Source: Sphingobacterium humi (GTDB taxonomy: Bacteria > Bacteroidota > Bacteroidia > Sphingobacteriales > Sphingobacteriaceae). Taken from it: a stretch of 64,000 bases of DNA. Position 1 is the first letter of the stretch. Every line of letters starts with the position of its first letter. The position numbers and the translations under genes are program-made. Of this stretch, positions 34,050 to 43,826 are shown one piece after another. The stretch spans positions 1 to 64,000 of the forward strand of contig NZ_WSQA01000001.1 in assembly GCF_009768885.1 (NCBI RefSeq), given 5' to 3'. The notes under the pieces are model-generated. The model worked only from the letters and a program-made list of their open reading frames with translations. It was not told where the DNA came from and ran no database searches.

Positions 34050-34907
34050 ATGACGGATATTCAACAGCTAAACAACCCAGAGAACAGCAGGAGTAAGAAA
34101 GTAAAATCGGTATTAAGTATTGCCGGTTTTGATGGGACGGCGGGTGCTGGCAGCTATGCCGATGCGAAGAGCATTGCAGCCACAGGTTGTTATGCTACGC
34201 ATGTGCTTTCCTGCTTGTCTATTCAAAATGGAGAGGGTGTGAAGGATATCCATTATTTTCCGAATGGTGCTATTCAGCAGCAATTGGAAGCGGTTTTTGC
34301 TGATATTTACCCCGATAGCATAAAAATTGGTTTGCTTCCCCAGCAGCAGCAAATGCAGGAAGTAGCCGACTTCCTAGCGGATTATAAGGGGTTCATTGTT
34401 GTCGATCCGGTTATGGTTTCCTCCTCTGGCCATGCCTTAATGAAAGCTGCGGATTATGCTTTTTACCGAAAACATATTTTCTCTATTGCCAGCGTGCTTT
34501 GTCCAAACCTGGACGAGTTGAGTTTAATGTTAGGGAAAAAATTAACGAACCTTGCCGATATGCAGGCGGTGGAAAGCGAAGTTAGGCAATTAGGTATTCC
34601 GGCAGTGCTGGTAAAGGGAGGTCATGTAGAAGGCGACCAATTAACCGCCATGCTAATTCAAAAAGACGCCGAAACAAGCTATATTCATTCCCAGCGCATA
34701 GCGAGTGAAAATACGCGCGGCACGGGCTGTGCCCTATCTTCGGCTTTGGCATCCTATTTAGCCTTAGGCCATCCAATGTTGGAAGCTTGTCAGCTGGCCA
34801 GTCAATATGTTCATCAAGCGATTGTTTGCGGTCAAGATTTAGCCTTGGGGAAAAGCCGAGGACCCTTAGATCATTTCTTTACAGCTTCTACCCTCCTACG
34901 TTTCTAG
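34050..34907 (+). CDS. thiD: hydroxymethylpyrimidine/phosphomethylpyrimidine kinase
   Basis: A 285-residue ribokinase-fold enzyme that phosphorylates HMP and HMP-phosphate in thiamine pyrophosphate synthesis. The markers are VLSIAGFDGTAGAGSYADAK near the N-terminus (substrate loop), VVDPVMVSSSGHALM, PNLDELSLM, VLVKGGHVEGD, and the anion-hole motif ENTRGTGCALSSALASYLA with the catalytic aspartate position replaced by the usual GTGC context of the family. The frame is open back to 33837, but the upstream 71 residues come from the pyrimidine-rich repeat region. The exact -7 element at 34036-34043 supports ATG 34050. No TPP riboswitch is seen in front of it, and no other thi gene is close. Confidence 0.92.
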   Translation: MTDIQQLNNPENSRSKKVKSVLSIAGFDGTAGAGSYADAKSIAATGCYATHVLSCLSIQNGEGVKDIHYFPNGAIQQQLEAVFADIYPDSIKIGLLPQQQQMQEVADFLADYKGFIVVDPVMVSSSGHALMKAADYAFYRKHIFSIASVLCPNLDELSLMLGKKLTNLADMQAVESEVRQLGIPAVLVKGGHVEGDQLTAMLIQKDAETSYIHSQRIASENTRGTGCALSSALASYLALGHPMLEACQLASQYVHQAIVCGQDLALGKSRGPLDHFFTASTLLRF

Positions 34908-35055
34908 CAAAACATAAGCTTGTAAATTAATAATAATTTAATATAAAAACTAAGACGACAATCATTTTTTTTAATAATCCTTCACCTAGGATTGCCGAAC
35001 TTTTGCATGGATATTTGAGCATGGTTAATTACTAACCTTTTTAAATGTTGATGTA

Positions 35056-35469
35056 ATGAAACAACGAGTGCCAATATCCCAAATCATGAGCAAGGACTTA
35101 GTAACCTTGACTCCGAAAGATAGCCTTTATGAGGCCGAGCGTCTCTTCAAGAAACATAATATCCGCCATTTACCGGTGGTAGAAACTAAGAAATTGGTGG
35201 GCGTTGTCAGCTATTCCGATTTACTTAAAATATCGTATGCCGATGTAAACGAGTCTGACGATATCGAATCGGTGGTTTATGATATGTATACGGTGCCTCA
35301 GTTAATGGCCAAGAGCCCTGTCAGCATTTCACCGGACAGCACCATTAAAGAAGCTGCCGAAATTTTAGCCTTGCATTCCTTTCATTCAATTCCGGTCGTT
35401 GAAAACGAAGAACTGGTAGGTTTAGTCACGACAACTGACCTACTCCAATATTTCATCGATCAATACTAA
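35056..35469 (+). CDS. CBS-pair domain protein
   Basis: A 137-residue protein made almost entirely of two CBS domains: residues about 5-60 (ISQIMSKDLVTLTPKDSLYE, HNIRHLPVVE, LVGVVSYSDLLK) and about 80-137 (VPQLMAKSPVSISPDSTIKE, HSFHSIPVVE, LVGLVTTTDLL). Such stand-alone pairs usually bind adenine nucleotides and regulate partner proteins. The partner is not apparent. A strong terminator follows. Confidence 0.9.
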   Translation: MKQRVPISQIMSKDLVTLTPKDSLYEAERLFKKHNIRHLPVVETKKLVGVVSYSDLLKISYADVNESDDIESVVYDMYTVPQLMAKSPVSISPDSTIKEAAEILALHSFHSIPVVENEELVGLVTTTDLLQYFIDQY

Positions 35470-35491
35470 AGTTCTTCATTATCTTTTTTTG

Positions 35492-35527
35492 TAAGCCTAC
35501 TTTCCAGCAAGTAGGCTTATTTATTTT
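35492..35527 (+). terminator. intrinsic terminator after the CBS gene
   Basis: An 11-bp stem (35492-35502 with 35509-35519) and 6-nt loop, followed by TTTATTTT. Confidence 0.8.
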
Positions 35528-35649
35528 CGACTAATTACTAAAATTAACTATTCGTTATCTATTCTTGGATTTTTAGTTTAAATTTACCTAAGCAATCCTT
35601 GGGAAGGATTGGCCTATTTTTTGTTTTATTACCATTAAACAAGCGTATA

Positions 35650-36123
35650 ATGATGAAAATATTTTCAATAGCAGCCCTAGCTGCCTTATTTACCATGAGT
35701 GCCTGTACCTCTAACGCCAATAAACCGGGCGCGGGTGCTGATTCTACTAGCGGAACTACCGACACAACCGAAACAGAAATAATGGATACGGCGCATAATT
35801 CGCAAAACTCCGTAGACTGGCAAGGTACCTATACCGGCGTTATGCCTTGTGCCGACTGTCCGGGAATTAAAACAACCATTGTGTTAAACAACGATTTGAC
35901 CTTTACCTATACCGGAGAATACCAGGAAAGAGATACCAAAGTGGAAGATAGCGGCAAGTTCATGTGGCATGAAAACGGAAGCGTGGTGCACTTGATGGGT
36001 AAGGAAGTGAATATGAAATTAAAAGTGGGTGAAAACCAGTTGTTCTCCTTAGATCAGGATGGTAAACCAATCGATGGTCCTTTGAAAGAACATTATATCT
36101 TGAAAAAAGAGATGGCTAAATAA
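35650..36123 (+). CDS. NlpE-like lipoprotein
   Basis: A 157-residue lipoprotein with lipobox MSAC (about Cys19), a Ser/Thr-rich linker, and the NlpE_N domain beginning at WQGTYTGVMPCADCPGIKTT, in which the CxxC pair of NlpE is kept. The C-terminal domain of enterobacterial NlpE is absent. NlpE proteins sit in the outer membrane and are tied to copper tolerance and envelope-stress sensing; in Bacteroidota the function is less clear. The start is ATG 35650 (35653 equally possible). The frame extends to 35599 without signal-peptide features. A 15-bp terminator stem separates it from the converging pyrD. Confidence 0.85.
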   Translation: MMKIFSIAALAALFTMSACTSNANKPGAGADSTSGTTDTTETEIMDTAHNSQNSVDWQGTYTGVMPCADCPGIKTTIVLNNDLTFTYTGEYQERDTKVEDSGKFMWHENGSVVHLMGKEVNMKLKVGENQLFSLDQDGKPIDGPLKEHYILKKEMAK

Positions 36124-36127
36124 TAAC

Positions 36128-36161
36128 AACAAAGGTCGATGAGTTTTCATCGACCTTTGTT
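36128..36161. terminator. bidirectional terminator between nlpE-like gene and pyrD
   Basis: A perfect 15-bp stem (36128-36142 with 36147-36161), loop GTTT, with short A/T runs at either side. Confidence 0.85.
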
Positions 36162-36180
36162 TATATGGGGTATTTAATAC

Positions 36181-37215
36181 TTATCCCTTATCCTTCAATA
36201 TACCTTTTAGAATATTCGCCACTAAAGCAGGTCCTTCGTAAATAAAACCTGTATAGACTTGCACTAAGCTAGCTCCTGCTCTTAATTTTTCTAAAGCATC
36301 CTCCGCCGAATGTATCCCACCTACCCCAATAATTGGGAAGGCACGGTTTGATTTATCGGCTAAATACTTAATCACTTCAGTAGACCGCTTAGTCAAAGGT
36401 TTACCACTCACCCCGCCGGTTTCTTTCACCAGGTTCGGGTCGCTGTATAAGCCTTCACGCGATATCGTTGTATTGGTAGCAATGACGCCGGCAATCTTCG
36501 TATCCATGACAATTTCTACAATATCATCTAACTGCGAGTCGGTTAGATCGGGAGCTATTTTCAATAAGATAGGCTTTGGCGCTTCCTTTTCGAGGTTTAG
36601 CTGCTGTAAGGTATTTAAGATATGTTTTAGGGGTTCTTTCTCTTGTAAATCGCGCAGTCCCGGTGTATTTGGCGAGCTTACATTCACTACGAAGTAATCG
36701 ACATAATCGAATAAAGCCTTAAAGCAATAGATATAATCGAGCACTGCATCTTCATTCGGGGTTACCTTATTTTTACCGATATTACCACCGATGATGACAC
36801 CGTTTTTATCCTTCAGGTGTTTTAAGCGGCCTGCCGCCACATCTGCCCCTTGGTTGTTAAAGCCCATGCGATTAATGAGGGCTTCATCCTGAATCAGGCG
36901 GAACATCCGGGGTTTATCATTACCGGGTTGAGGTTTAGGCGTTACGGTTCCGATTTCGATAAATCCGAATCCTAGTTTTGCCATCTCCTCGATATAGTCG
37001 GCATTTTTATCAAATCCTGCGGCTAGTCCCACGGGGTTTTTAAATGTTAAACCAAAAACCTTCGTCTCCAAGCGTGGATCTTCCAGCGTGTACAAGGATT
37101 TTAGAATTGACTTGGCGCCCCAAAGTTTCGTAAAGAATTTTAACCCTGCCGTCACATTATGGTGGGCATTTTCGGGGTTCATTTGAAAGAAAAGTGGTTT
37201 AACTAACTTATACAT
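36181..37215 (-). CDS. pyrD: dihydroorotate dehydrogenase (quinone), class 2
   Basis: A 344-residue FMN enzyme that oxidises dihydroorotate to orotate with quinone in pyrimidine synthesis. The N-terminal helix [19 protein letters not shown] is the membrane-associating arm of class 2 enzymes. The core carries [35 protein letters not shown], the base-serine segment [40 protein letters not shown], and [13 protein letters not shown] with [11 protein letters not shown]. The open frame reaches 37446, but those residues overlap the divergent ABC-F gene. The exact -7 element at 37228-37221 supports ATG 37215, five bases downstream of it. Confidence 0.95.
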   Translation of the reverse strand: MYKLVKPLFFQMNPENAHHNVTAGLKFFTKLWGAKSILKSLYTLEDPRLETKVFGLTFKNPVGLAAGFDKNADYIEEMAKLGFGFIEIGTVTPKPQPGNDKPRMFRLIQDEALINRMGFNNQGADVAAGRLKHLKDKNGVIIGGNIGKNKVTPNEDAVLDYIYCFKALFDYVDYFVVNVSSPNTPGLRDLQEKEPLKHILNTLQQLNLEKEAPKPILLKIAPDLTDSQLDDIVEIVMDTKIAGVIATNTTISREGLYSDPNLVKETGGVSGKPLTKRSTEVIKYLADKSNRAFPIIGVGGIHSAEDALEKLRAGASLVQVYTGFIYEGPALVANILKGILKDKG

Positions 37216-37220
37216 ATGTG

Positions 37221-37228
37221 CAAAGGTA
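37221..37228 (-). promoter_or_regulatory. pyrD -7 element
   Basis: TACCTTTG on the minus strand, an exact match to TAnnTTTG, ends 5 nt before the pyrD ATG, so the transcript should be nearly leaderless. No clear -33 element is seen. Confidence 0.55.
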
Positions 37229-37251
37229 GCCAAAGAAGCAGAAATATTCAT

Positions 37252-37259
37252 TACTTTTG
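37252..37259 (+). promoter_or_regulatory. -7 element of the ABC-F gene
   Basis: TACTTTTG matches TAnnTTTG exactly and ends 8 nt before ATG 37268. The two divergent -7 elements are only 23 bp apart within a 52-bp gap, so their upstream regions overlap. Confidence 0.55.
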
Positions 37260-37267
37260 TCATCGAA

Positions 37268-39187
37268 ATGATATCGATAAACAATTTAACTTTTGAGATT
37301 GGTGCACGAGCACTATACGATGATGCCAACTGGCATATCAAGCCAGGTGATAAGGTGGGATTAATAGGTGCCAATGGCACCGGGAAATCAACCTTATTAA
37401 AAATAATCGTAGGGGAATATGCGCCAACCAGCGGTACGATTTCCATGGCTAAGGATATTAAAATCGGCTATTTGAATCAGGACCTCCTGTCCTATCATTC
37501 CGAAAAAAGCATCCTTCATGTGGCAATGGAAGCCTTCGCGCGGCAGAATCAATTGCATACCGAGATTGAAAATCTGCTCAAGAAATTGGAAACCGATTAT
37601 TCGGATGATATCCTAAACAAACTGAGCGATAAGCAATTGGAGTTTGAAGCCCTAGATGGTTACAATATAGAATTTAGAGCGCATGAAATTTTGGCGGGTC
37701 TGGGTTTTTCGGAAGATGAGCAGCAGCGACCATTGGCTACCTTCTCTGGGGGTTGGCGAATGCGGGTGATGCTGGCGCGGATTTTATTGCAAACACCGGA
37801 TATTCTGTTGCTGGATGAGCCAACCAACCACTTGGACTTACCCTCGATTAAATGGTTGGAAAATTACCTGCAAGCCTTTGAAGGTGCCATTGTGATTGTA
37901 TCGCACGATAGGTATTTCCTAGATCGCATTATCAATAAAACGGTAGAATCGCGCAAAGGAAAACTAACCTTATATGCTGGAAATTACAGCTACTATTTGG
38001 AAGAGAAATCTTTACGGGAGGAAATTCAAGGCAATCAGTTTAAAAATCAGCAAGCCAAAATAAAACAGGAGGAAAAGCTTATTGAGCGTTTCCGGGCGAA
38101 AGCGAGTAAGGCCAAGATGGTTCAATCTCGCATTAAAGCCTTAGACCGGATGGAACGGGTGGATGCCATAGACGACGACAACCCGGAAGTAAACTTCAGT
38201 TTTAAGTTTTCGAAACCTTCCGGCAGGCATGTGGTCACCATGGAAAATATATCCAAGGCCTATCCGAATCTGCAGATTTTAGAAAATACCAACGGCTTAA
38301 TCGAAAAAGGCGATAAGATTGCTTTAATTGGAGCCAACGGAAAGGGAAAATCTACGCTGTTGCGCATTGTGGCAGATGCAGATAAGGAGTTTTCCGGCAG
38401 CAGTGTGAAAGGACATAATGTATCGCAGACCTTTTTTGCGCAGCATCAATTGGAGGCCTTGCATCTGGAGAACTCCATTTTACAGGAACTGGTTAATTTT
38501 GCACCGAAGCATACCGAAACGGAATTACGTTCTATTTTAGGCTGTTTCCTGTTTACGGGCGATGATGCCTTCAAGAAAATTAAAGTACTATCTGGAGGAG
38601 AGAAATCACGCGTAGCCTTAGCGAAAGCCTTAACCGCCGATGCGAACTTCTTAGTGCTGGATGAGCCGACCAACCACTTGGACATGGCTTCTGTAAATAT
38701 CCTAATTCAAGCCCTGCAGCAATACGAAGGAACCTTTATTGTGGTTTCTCACGACCGTTATTTCTTAGACCATGTGGCCAACAAGATATGGTATATTGAG
38801 GACCGGAAGATAAAGGAATACCCAGGCACTTACCAGGAATACGAGGAATGGAACTCCAAACGTGTGGTAAAACCGGAGGAAAAAGTAGCGAAGAAACCGA
38901 AAGAGGAACCCAAGCCGAAGCAAGTAGCTCCTTCTGTGGATAGCCAACGCTTGCTGCAAAAGAAAAACAAAGAGTTAAGCAGCCTAGAACAAAAAATAAG
39001 CGATCAGGAAGGCTTGGTGAAACGACTTGAAGTGGATTTAGCGAAAGAGGAAATCTATTCTGACGCGCAGAAATTGCAAGACTGCACGCGGAATTATAAT
39101 TCGGAGAAAGCGAGATACGAGCAGCTACAAGCTGACTGGGAATTGCTGGCCGAAGAAATTATGGAGCTGGAAGCCGGACAGGCCTAA
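37268..39187 (+). CDS. ABC-F family ATPase (EttA/Uup-like)
   Basis: A 639-residue cytoplasmic protein with two complete ABC cassettes. The first has Walker [13 protein letters not shown], signature FSGGWRMRV and Walker [12 protein letters not shown]; the second has [21 protein letters not shown] and [12 protein letters not shown] charged linker (about 235-310) joins them and a coiled-coil tail (about 560-639) closes the protein, the Uup-type C-terminal domain. There are no membrane segments, so it is a ribosome-associated translation factor, not a transporter. Uup-type members are linked to ribosome function and DNA-repair phenotypes; antibiotic protection is possible but unsupported. Divergent from pyrD. 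Confidence 0.92.
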   Translation: MISINNLTFEIGARALYDDANWHIKPGDKVGLIGANGTGKSTLLKIIVGEYAPTSGTISMAKDIKIGYLNQDLLSYHSEKSILHVAMEAFARQNQLHTEIENLLKKLETDYSDDILNKLSDKQLEFEALDGYNIEFRAHEILAGLGFSEDEQQRPLATFSGGWRMRVMLARILLQTPDILLLDEPTNHLDLPSIKWLENYLQAFEGAIVIVSHDRYFLDRIINKTVESRKGKLTLYAGNYSYYLEEKSLREEIQGNQFKNQQAKIKQEEKLIERFRAKASKAKMVQSRIKALDRMERVDAIDDDNPEVNFSFKFSKPSGRHVVTMENISKAYPNLQILENTNGLIEKGDKIALIGANGKGKSTLLRIVADADKEFSGSSVKGHNVSQTFFAQHQLEALHLENSILQELVNFAPKHTETELRSILGCFLFTGDDAFKKIKVLSGGEKSRVALAKALTADANFLVLDEPTNHLDMASVNILIQALQQYEGTFIVVSHDRYFLDHVANKIWYIEDRKIKEYPGTYQEYEEWNSKRVVKPEEKVAKKPKEEPKPKQVAPSVDSQRLLQKKNKELSSLEQKISDQEGLVKRLEVDLAKEEIYSDAQKLQDCTRNYNSEKARYEQLQADWELLAEEIMELEAGQA

Positions 39188-39255
39188 GCCCTAACAAGCT
39201 ATACCTAAGGAAGATATTTGGTGAGGTTTTTGCGGGATTTTCATAAAACCAGCAA

Positions 39256-39849
39256 ATGACCGAGTATCTTCCTTATATTTTATCCCTCTTTGTAGGTATA
39301 GGATTGGCCGCAGCCACCGGCTTTCGGATATTTTTACCCATTTTCTTTTTAAGCCTTGGCACCTACCTCGGATGGATTCCTGCCAATGAGAGCTTCGCCT
39401 GGCTGGGCACTTTGCCGGCCCTGATTGCGGCGGCTATTGCCACCCTCATCGAAATATTAGCGTATTATATTCCCTTTGTAGATAATGCCTTGGATAGCAT
39501 CTCGGTTCCCCTGGCTACTATTGCCGGCTCCTTGCTATTTGCGGCCCAGTTTACGGAAGTAAATGATTGGACGCAATGGTCATTAGCGCTCATTGCGGGT
39601 GGTGGCACAGCAGCGACCATTAGTTCGGCCTTGGCCGGAACACGAGCCGCCTCCAGTGGAACTACCGCCGGATTTGGCAACCCGCTGATTGCGACGGTTG
39701 AAACCATAGGGTCAACCCTGATGAGTATATTGGCGATCTTCCTTCCGGTATTGGCCATCATCATCGTCTTGTTTGTATTCTACCTGATCTATAAATTCGG
39801 TAAAAAGCTGTGGACTAAACTACGGGTAAAACCGAAGACGCAGCCTTAA
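39256..39849 (+). CDS. DUF4126 membrane protein
   Basis: A 197-residue protein with about five hydrophobic helices and the DUF4126 features: GIGLAAATGFRIFLPIFFLS near the N-terminus, an LDSISVPLATIAGSLLFAA segment, GGGTAATISSALAGTRAASSGTTAG, and GNPLIATVETIGSTLMSIL. The function is unknown. It is 68 bp behind the ABC-F gene. Its stop overlaps that of the converging acyltransferase by 4 bases. Confidence 0.85.
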   Translation: MTEYLPYILSLFVGIGLAAATGFRIFLPIFFLSLGTYLGWIPANESFAWLGTLPALIAAAIATLIEILAYYIPFVDNALDSISVPLATIAGSLLFAAQFTEVNDWTQWSLALIAGGGTAATISSALAGTRAASSGTTAGFGNPLIATVETIGSTLMSILAIFLPVLAIIIVLFVFYLIYKFGKKLWTKLRVKPKTQP

Positions 39850-40817
39850 TTTAACTGATTTACTTTAAGCTCGTCGCTTTCTTCCGCTACCTTTATCGGC
39901 TGATATTGCACCCAACAATAAGAAAGAAAAGGCATGAGGAAAAAGAAGATTATCCCCGTCCAGAAGCCTATCAGGTTTCCTAAGATCAGGCTTAATAGAA
40001 AAATAAGGATAGGATAGCCGAATAACAAGGTACCAAACAAGAGGGAATCAAAAAAGATGGTTCCTTTTGTTTTCTTTTCAACCTGCTGCCGTACGATTTT
40101 ATAAAGCCAATGATGGGTATAATAGCCCAATTGGGCAGGAACTTTCATCCAGGCATTTGCTGCTTCCTGCTCTTGCTTAGGCTGTACCGGCCCTAAAGGT
40201 AAGGCGGCTTCTAATTCCTGGCGCACCTGCTGCAAGAGTTGTTTGCCATCTACTTGCCCATCCTGCAGATAATCGGTGCTATCTATTCGGGTTAAGGCGG
40301 TTAAGGCGACCGCCTTTGGGATGCTATCAAAGGAATTATAGCCCAAGGCAAAGGCTTGGATCTGCACAGGAACATCCATGCGGATAGCCCTTTCGGTGAG
40401 TGCCACAAAGCCATGGGGCATCAATGGCCGTAATTGATGGGAATTTCGCGATACGCCTTCCGGAAAGAGGACAATATTCTCGGAAGATTTCAGGCATTTC
40501 GCACATTCATCGTAGGTAAATGCATTCCGGACTTCAAAATCAGGATCGTCGGATTTCTTGTAGATGGGAATCATAAAGAGATTACGCAACAACCAATTTG
40601 CCCAAGGTTTTTCGAAAATATCACCCCGGACGAGAAAGCGGGTATCCTTTGGCGAATGAACCGCCAAGACCAAGGCATCAAAAAAAGAATTGGGATGATT
40701 GGCCACAACGATGGTGGGTAAATCTAGCTGCGTATGTTCCAATTGGCGAACTTGCCAATCTTTGACATACCATTTCATACCAAATTTTACAAAGGTGCGT
40801 AATGCCGGGTAAAACAT
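39846..40817 (-). CDS. glycerol-3-phosphate/1-acyl-glycerol-phosphate acyltransferase-like protein
   Basis: A 323-residue PlsC-superfamily (LPLAT) enzyme. The catalytic motif reads VANHPNSFFDAL, followed by RGDIFEKPWANWLLRNLFMIP, and the phosphate-binding segment NIVLFPEGVSRNSHQLRPL. The spacing in the first motif is H-x5-D, not the usual H-x4-D, as in the HPNS/HANQ-type branch related to fungal Gpt2/Sct1 acyltransferases. Two helices near the C-terminus (about 245-295) should hold it in the inner membrane. It probably acylates a glycerophosphate or lysophospholipid in membrane lipid synthesis or remodelling; the exact acceptor is uncertain. Confidence 0.82.
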   Translation of the reverse strand: MFYPALRTFVKFGMKWYVKDWQVRQLEHTQLDLPTIVVANHPNSFFDALVLAVHSPKDTRFLVRGDIFEKPWANWLLRNLFMIPIYKKSDDPDFEVRNAFTYDECAKCLKSSENIVLFPEGVSRNSHQLRPLMPHGFVALTERAIRMDVPVQIQAFALGYNSFDSIPKAVALTALTRIDSTDYLQDGQVDGKQLLQQVRQELEAALPLGPVQPKQEQEAANAWMKVPAQLGYYTHHWLYKIVRQQVEKKTKGTIFFDSLLFGTLLFGYPILIFLLSLILGNLIGFWTGIIFFFLMPFLSYCWVQYQPIKVAEESDELKVNQLN

Positions 40818-40879
40818 GTTTTCTAAATCTCGTTAAGCTTCGGTAAAGTTACGCAAAAAACAGGCCTGAATTTGCAGTT

Positions 40880-42667
40880 TTAGCCCTCATCCTTTAAAGA
40901 TTCGGTGATTTTGTGGATATTTAGGCTATTGGCCATGGCGCTGAAGATCTTATGGTAGGTGCCATGCTGATCAAATAGCTGCTCGTGGGTTCCATCCTCC
41001 ACTACCCTACCTTTCTCCATCACCAATATGTGCTCGGCATCGATAATCTGAGAGATGCTATGCGAGACGATAATAACCGTACGCCCAATTTTTATGGCGT
41101 CCAGGCTATTTTTAATCTGCTCGGTAGCTATGGCATCGAGGTTGGCCGTTGGTTCATCGAGGAATATAATCGGTGGATTTTTCAGGAACATCCGCGCGAT
41201 GGCAATTCGCTGTTGCTGCCCGCCGGATAAGAGATGGGCTTCGGCCTCATAGCCTTGGGCGAGCTCCATAATCTGTTCGTGGATATAGGCTTTCTTTGCA
41301 GCCTCGATTACCTCTTCTATACTGGCCTCCGTTTGCCCATAACGAATATTATCAGCGATACTTCCCTTAAAAATATGATTGCGCTGTAAAACCAGCCCTA
41401 CATTTTCGCGCAGGAAATTTGTGTCGTATTTCCGGAGGTCGACACCATCTAATAAAATTTGCCCGGAATCTGGTTCGTAGAATTTATCCAAGAGGTTGAT
41501 GACCGTACTTTTCCCAGCACCGGAAAGCCCTACTAAGGCTGTATTTTGGTTGGGGCAGATGGTCATGCTGACATCCGTAAGAGCCTGATGCCCGTTAGGA
41601 TAAGTAAAATTGACGTTTTTAAGCTCAATCAATCCTTTTATATGCGTAGGCTTGTAGGTGCCGCTGGGCTCCTGCTGGCCTTCATCTTCCAGAATTTCGA
41701 AAAAGCTTTCGGAATAAATCAAGGCATCGTTGACCTCATCATAAATCCGATGCAACTGGCGAATGGGCGCCGACACGTTATTGAACAACATGATATGAAA
41801 CATGATGGCCCCTAAAGACATCTGCTCGTTCAGCACAAAATAGGCCGTGAGGATAATGACAATAACGACACCGATCTGTTCGATAAAGCTTTTGATGCTA
41901 TCGAATAAAAAGCTGGTTTTGCGCGTGGCCATTTGGTTTTCCGTCATTTCATACTGAATATCTTGATGGCGTTTGGCTTCCAGGTCTTCCCGAACAAAGG
42001 ACTTGATTACAGTGATGGAATCGATAAGGTTAATGATCTGGTTACTTTTATTCTCGCGATACTTGCGCATATTGCGGCGGAAGCCGGATAGCTTTTGCGC
42101 CTGCAACTGCGAGACATAGAAATAAATAGGCACGATAAACAAGCCCACCAAACCCACGTAGAAGTTGGCCAGGAACATACATACCAAAGCAATAATAGCA
42201 TTGGCAAAGAGCGGCATGATATCGATAAAGAAGTTTTGCACTAAGCGGGTAAGCGAACTGATACCGGCATCGATCCGTGTTTGGAGCTTTCCCGATTCAT
42301 TGACACTGGAGGTGTAAAAGGCCATCTTGTAGGTCAGGATTTTATTGACGATGGCTTGGGAAAAATCGCGGGCAATCATGATGCGCAATTTTTCACCATA
42401 GAACTTCTGCCCGAACTGCACAATGGAATAAATGATTTCTTTGGCCAATAAGACGGCAGATATAACACCTAAGAGATGTAGGCCCTGCTTGAGCGGGGTT
42501 TTATCGACGAGCAACGTGGAGATGGAATCTACGGTATACTTGAGGATGAAGGCATTTACCTGAGCAGCAAAAGATCCGATTACCGTGAGTACCAGCGTAT
42601 AAAAGATGAGGTTTTTATAGGGCTTGGTAAAAGGAGTTATTTTCTTAAAAAGCTGAGAAATCGTCAT
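40880..42667 (-). CDS. ABC exporter, fused permease and ATPase (MsbA-like)
   Basis: A 595-residue half-transporter. The N-terminal part (about 1-310) has six hydrophobic helices of the ABC type-1 exporter fold. The ATPase domain (about 345-580) carries Walker A GLSGAGKSTVINLLDK, Q-loop LQRNHIF, signature LLSGGQQQRIAIARM, Walker B PIIFLDEPTANLD and the switch histidine in IIVSHSISQI. It works as a dimer and exports a lipid, peptide or drug; the substrate is not readable. It is in the same direction as the acyltransferase but separated by 62 bp, so cotranscription is possible. Confidence 0.92.
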   Translation of the reverse strand: MTISQLFKKITPFTKPYKNLIFYTLVLTVIGSFAAQVNAFILKYTVDSISTLLVDKTPLKQGLHLLGVISAVLLAKEIIYSIVQFGQKFYGEKLRIMIARDFSQAIVNKILTYKMAFYTSSVNESGKLQTRIDAGISSLTRLVQNFFIDIMPLFANAIIALVCMFLANFYVGLVGLFIVPIYFYVSQLQAQKLSGFRRNMRKYRENKSNQIINLIDSITVIKSFVREDLEAKRHQDIQYEMTENQMATRKTSFLFDSIKSFIEQIGVVIVIILTAYFVLNEQMSLGAIMFHIMLFNNVSAPIRQLHRIYDEVNDALIYSESFFEILEDEGQQEPSGTYKPTHIKGLIELKNVNFTYPNGHQALTDVSMTICPNQNTALVGLSGAGKSTVINLLDKFYEPDSGQILLDGVDLRKYDTNFLRENVGLVLQRNHIFKGSIADNIRYGQTEASIEEVIEAAKKAYIHEQIMELAQGYEAEAHLLSGGQQQRIAIARMFLKNPPIIFLDEPTANLDAIATEQIKNSLDAIKIGRTVIIVSHSISQIIDAEHILVMEKGRVVEDGTHEQLFDQHGTYHKIFSAMANSLNIHKITESLKDEG

Positions 42668-42752
42668 ATCGATTAAACTTCGTTAAGGGCAAAAAAGTTT
42701 AATCAATTTACTAAAATTCGATAAACTAGCGAATTAAGAACTTACTAATTCC

Positions 42753-43715
42753 CTAGTATTTATGCGGATAACTGGAAATAAATTCGAATTTGTAGTCTTT
42801 ATGCTGTTTCAAGCTGTCGATGAGATTGCCTAATAATTGCTGACCTTTTTTATTCTGGAACATATCATCGTGCATTAAAAGCACCACATTATTCGCTTTT
42901 AGGGTCGATTTATTGCCCAACATGTTTTTAATACGGGTGTACACCTCATTTACAGATTGTACGGGTTTACCACTTAATCCGTGAATTTTCCATTCGACAT
43001 CCCAACCATAGATGCTATAGCCATTGGCGGCAAGCAAATCTGCGGTTTGGCTGCCACTAGTCAAATCGACGCGACGTACATCATCAAAAATCCAGATGTT
43101 ACGGCCCGGCATGCGGACAATTTTATGCTTCAACGCTAAAGACTCTTCACATTTATCAAAATCGTCTAGCGCTAAATCCGGATTGCTGTAGAACACATGG
43201 AAACGGTTACCGGCATGGGTATAGCTGTGGTTATAGCATTCTACCAAAGGGTTGTTGGCATATTTCTCGAAATCGCGTTTTAAACGCTTACTCATTTGCG
43301 CGTGCTTACCAACCAGGAAGGCATTGATACGGATATTCTTGGCCGTGGCAATGGAGTCGATGGCTGAAGAACCTATTAAAGGCCCATCGTCAAAAGTGAG
43401 GTAAATATGTTTATCCTTTTTATTTAATTCCTGATAGATGGAATCGCGCAATTTACGTTTGGCTACCTTCGGATCTATTTTATTCAAGGAATCAAGCGGC
43501 GGAAAGACAAGCAGGTTTCTATTTAAAGAATCTAACTTATCCATTAAATAGGTGGTATCCTGTTGCGGCTTTTCGGCCGGCTCGGTTAAGACAATGTCCC
43601 CATCCTGATTGCTCTCACTAGCAACAGTGGTTGATCCTACGATAGGATTACAAGCATGAAGGGTTCCTAATATGAATAAGGTAGTGTATAACAGCGGCAG
43701 ATTCTTCTTCAGCAT
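42753..43715 (-). CDS. polysaccharide deacetylase family lipoprotein
   Basis: A 320-residue protein with signal peptide and lipobox LHAC, a linker, and a NodB-type domain: HIYLTFDDGPLIG (metal Asp), INAFLVGKHAQM, VECYNHSYTHAG (metal histidines), RMPGRN, YGWDVEWKI and NNVVLLMHDDM. These enzymes remove N- or O-acetyl groups from cell-wall or extracellular polysaccharide. The GTG at 43730 would extend the N-terminus by five residues; ATG 43715 is preferred. An exact -7 element TACTTTTG lies at 43751-43744 on the minus strand. Confidence 0.85.
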   Translation of the reverse strand: MLKKNLPLLYTTLFILGTLHACNPIVGSTTVASESNQDGDIVLTEPAEKPQQDTTYLMDKLDSLNRNLLVFPPLDSLNKIDPKVAKRKLRDSIYQELNKKDKHIYLTFDDGPLIGSSAIDSIATAKNIRINAFLVGKHAQMSKRLKRDFEKYANNPLVECYNHSYTHAGNRFHVFYSNPDLALDDFDKCEESLALKHKIVRMPGRNIWIFDDVRRVDLTSGSQTADLLAANGYSIYGWDVEWKIHGLSGKPVQSVNEVYTRIKNMLGNKSTLKANNVVLLMHDDMFQNKKGQQLLGNLIDSLKQHKDYKFEFISSYPHKY

Positions 43716-43743
43716 AGTCTTTAGACGCACGATTAAAATTTTA

Positions 43744-43751
43744 CAAAAGTA
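43744..43751 (-). promoter_or_regulatory. -7 element of the deacetylase gene
   Basis: TACTTTTG on the minus strand, exact TAnnTTTG, 28 nt before ATG 43715. No clear -33 element. Confidence 0.45.
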
Positions 43752-43780
43752 ACGAATAATTAGTGATTTATAAAGTTAAT

Positions 43781-43813
43781 AAAAAGGGGAGCTTGCAATA
43801 AGCTCCCCTTTTT
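43781..43813. terminator. terminator after the His/Tyr-rich protein gene
   Basis: A 14-bp stem (43781-43794 with 43800-43813) with A and T runs built into the arms; placed between the two same-strand genes. Confidence 0.85.
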
Positions 43814-43826
43814 GGCCTTCATTTTC

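Noticed and set aside
37216..37446. N-terminal extension of PyrD by 77 residues
   Set aside because: It overlaps the divergent ABC-F gene and precedes the pyrD -7 element; class 2 enzymes begin at the [10 protein letters not shown] helix.
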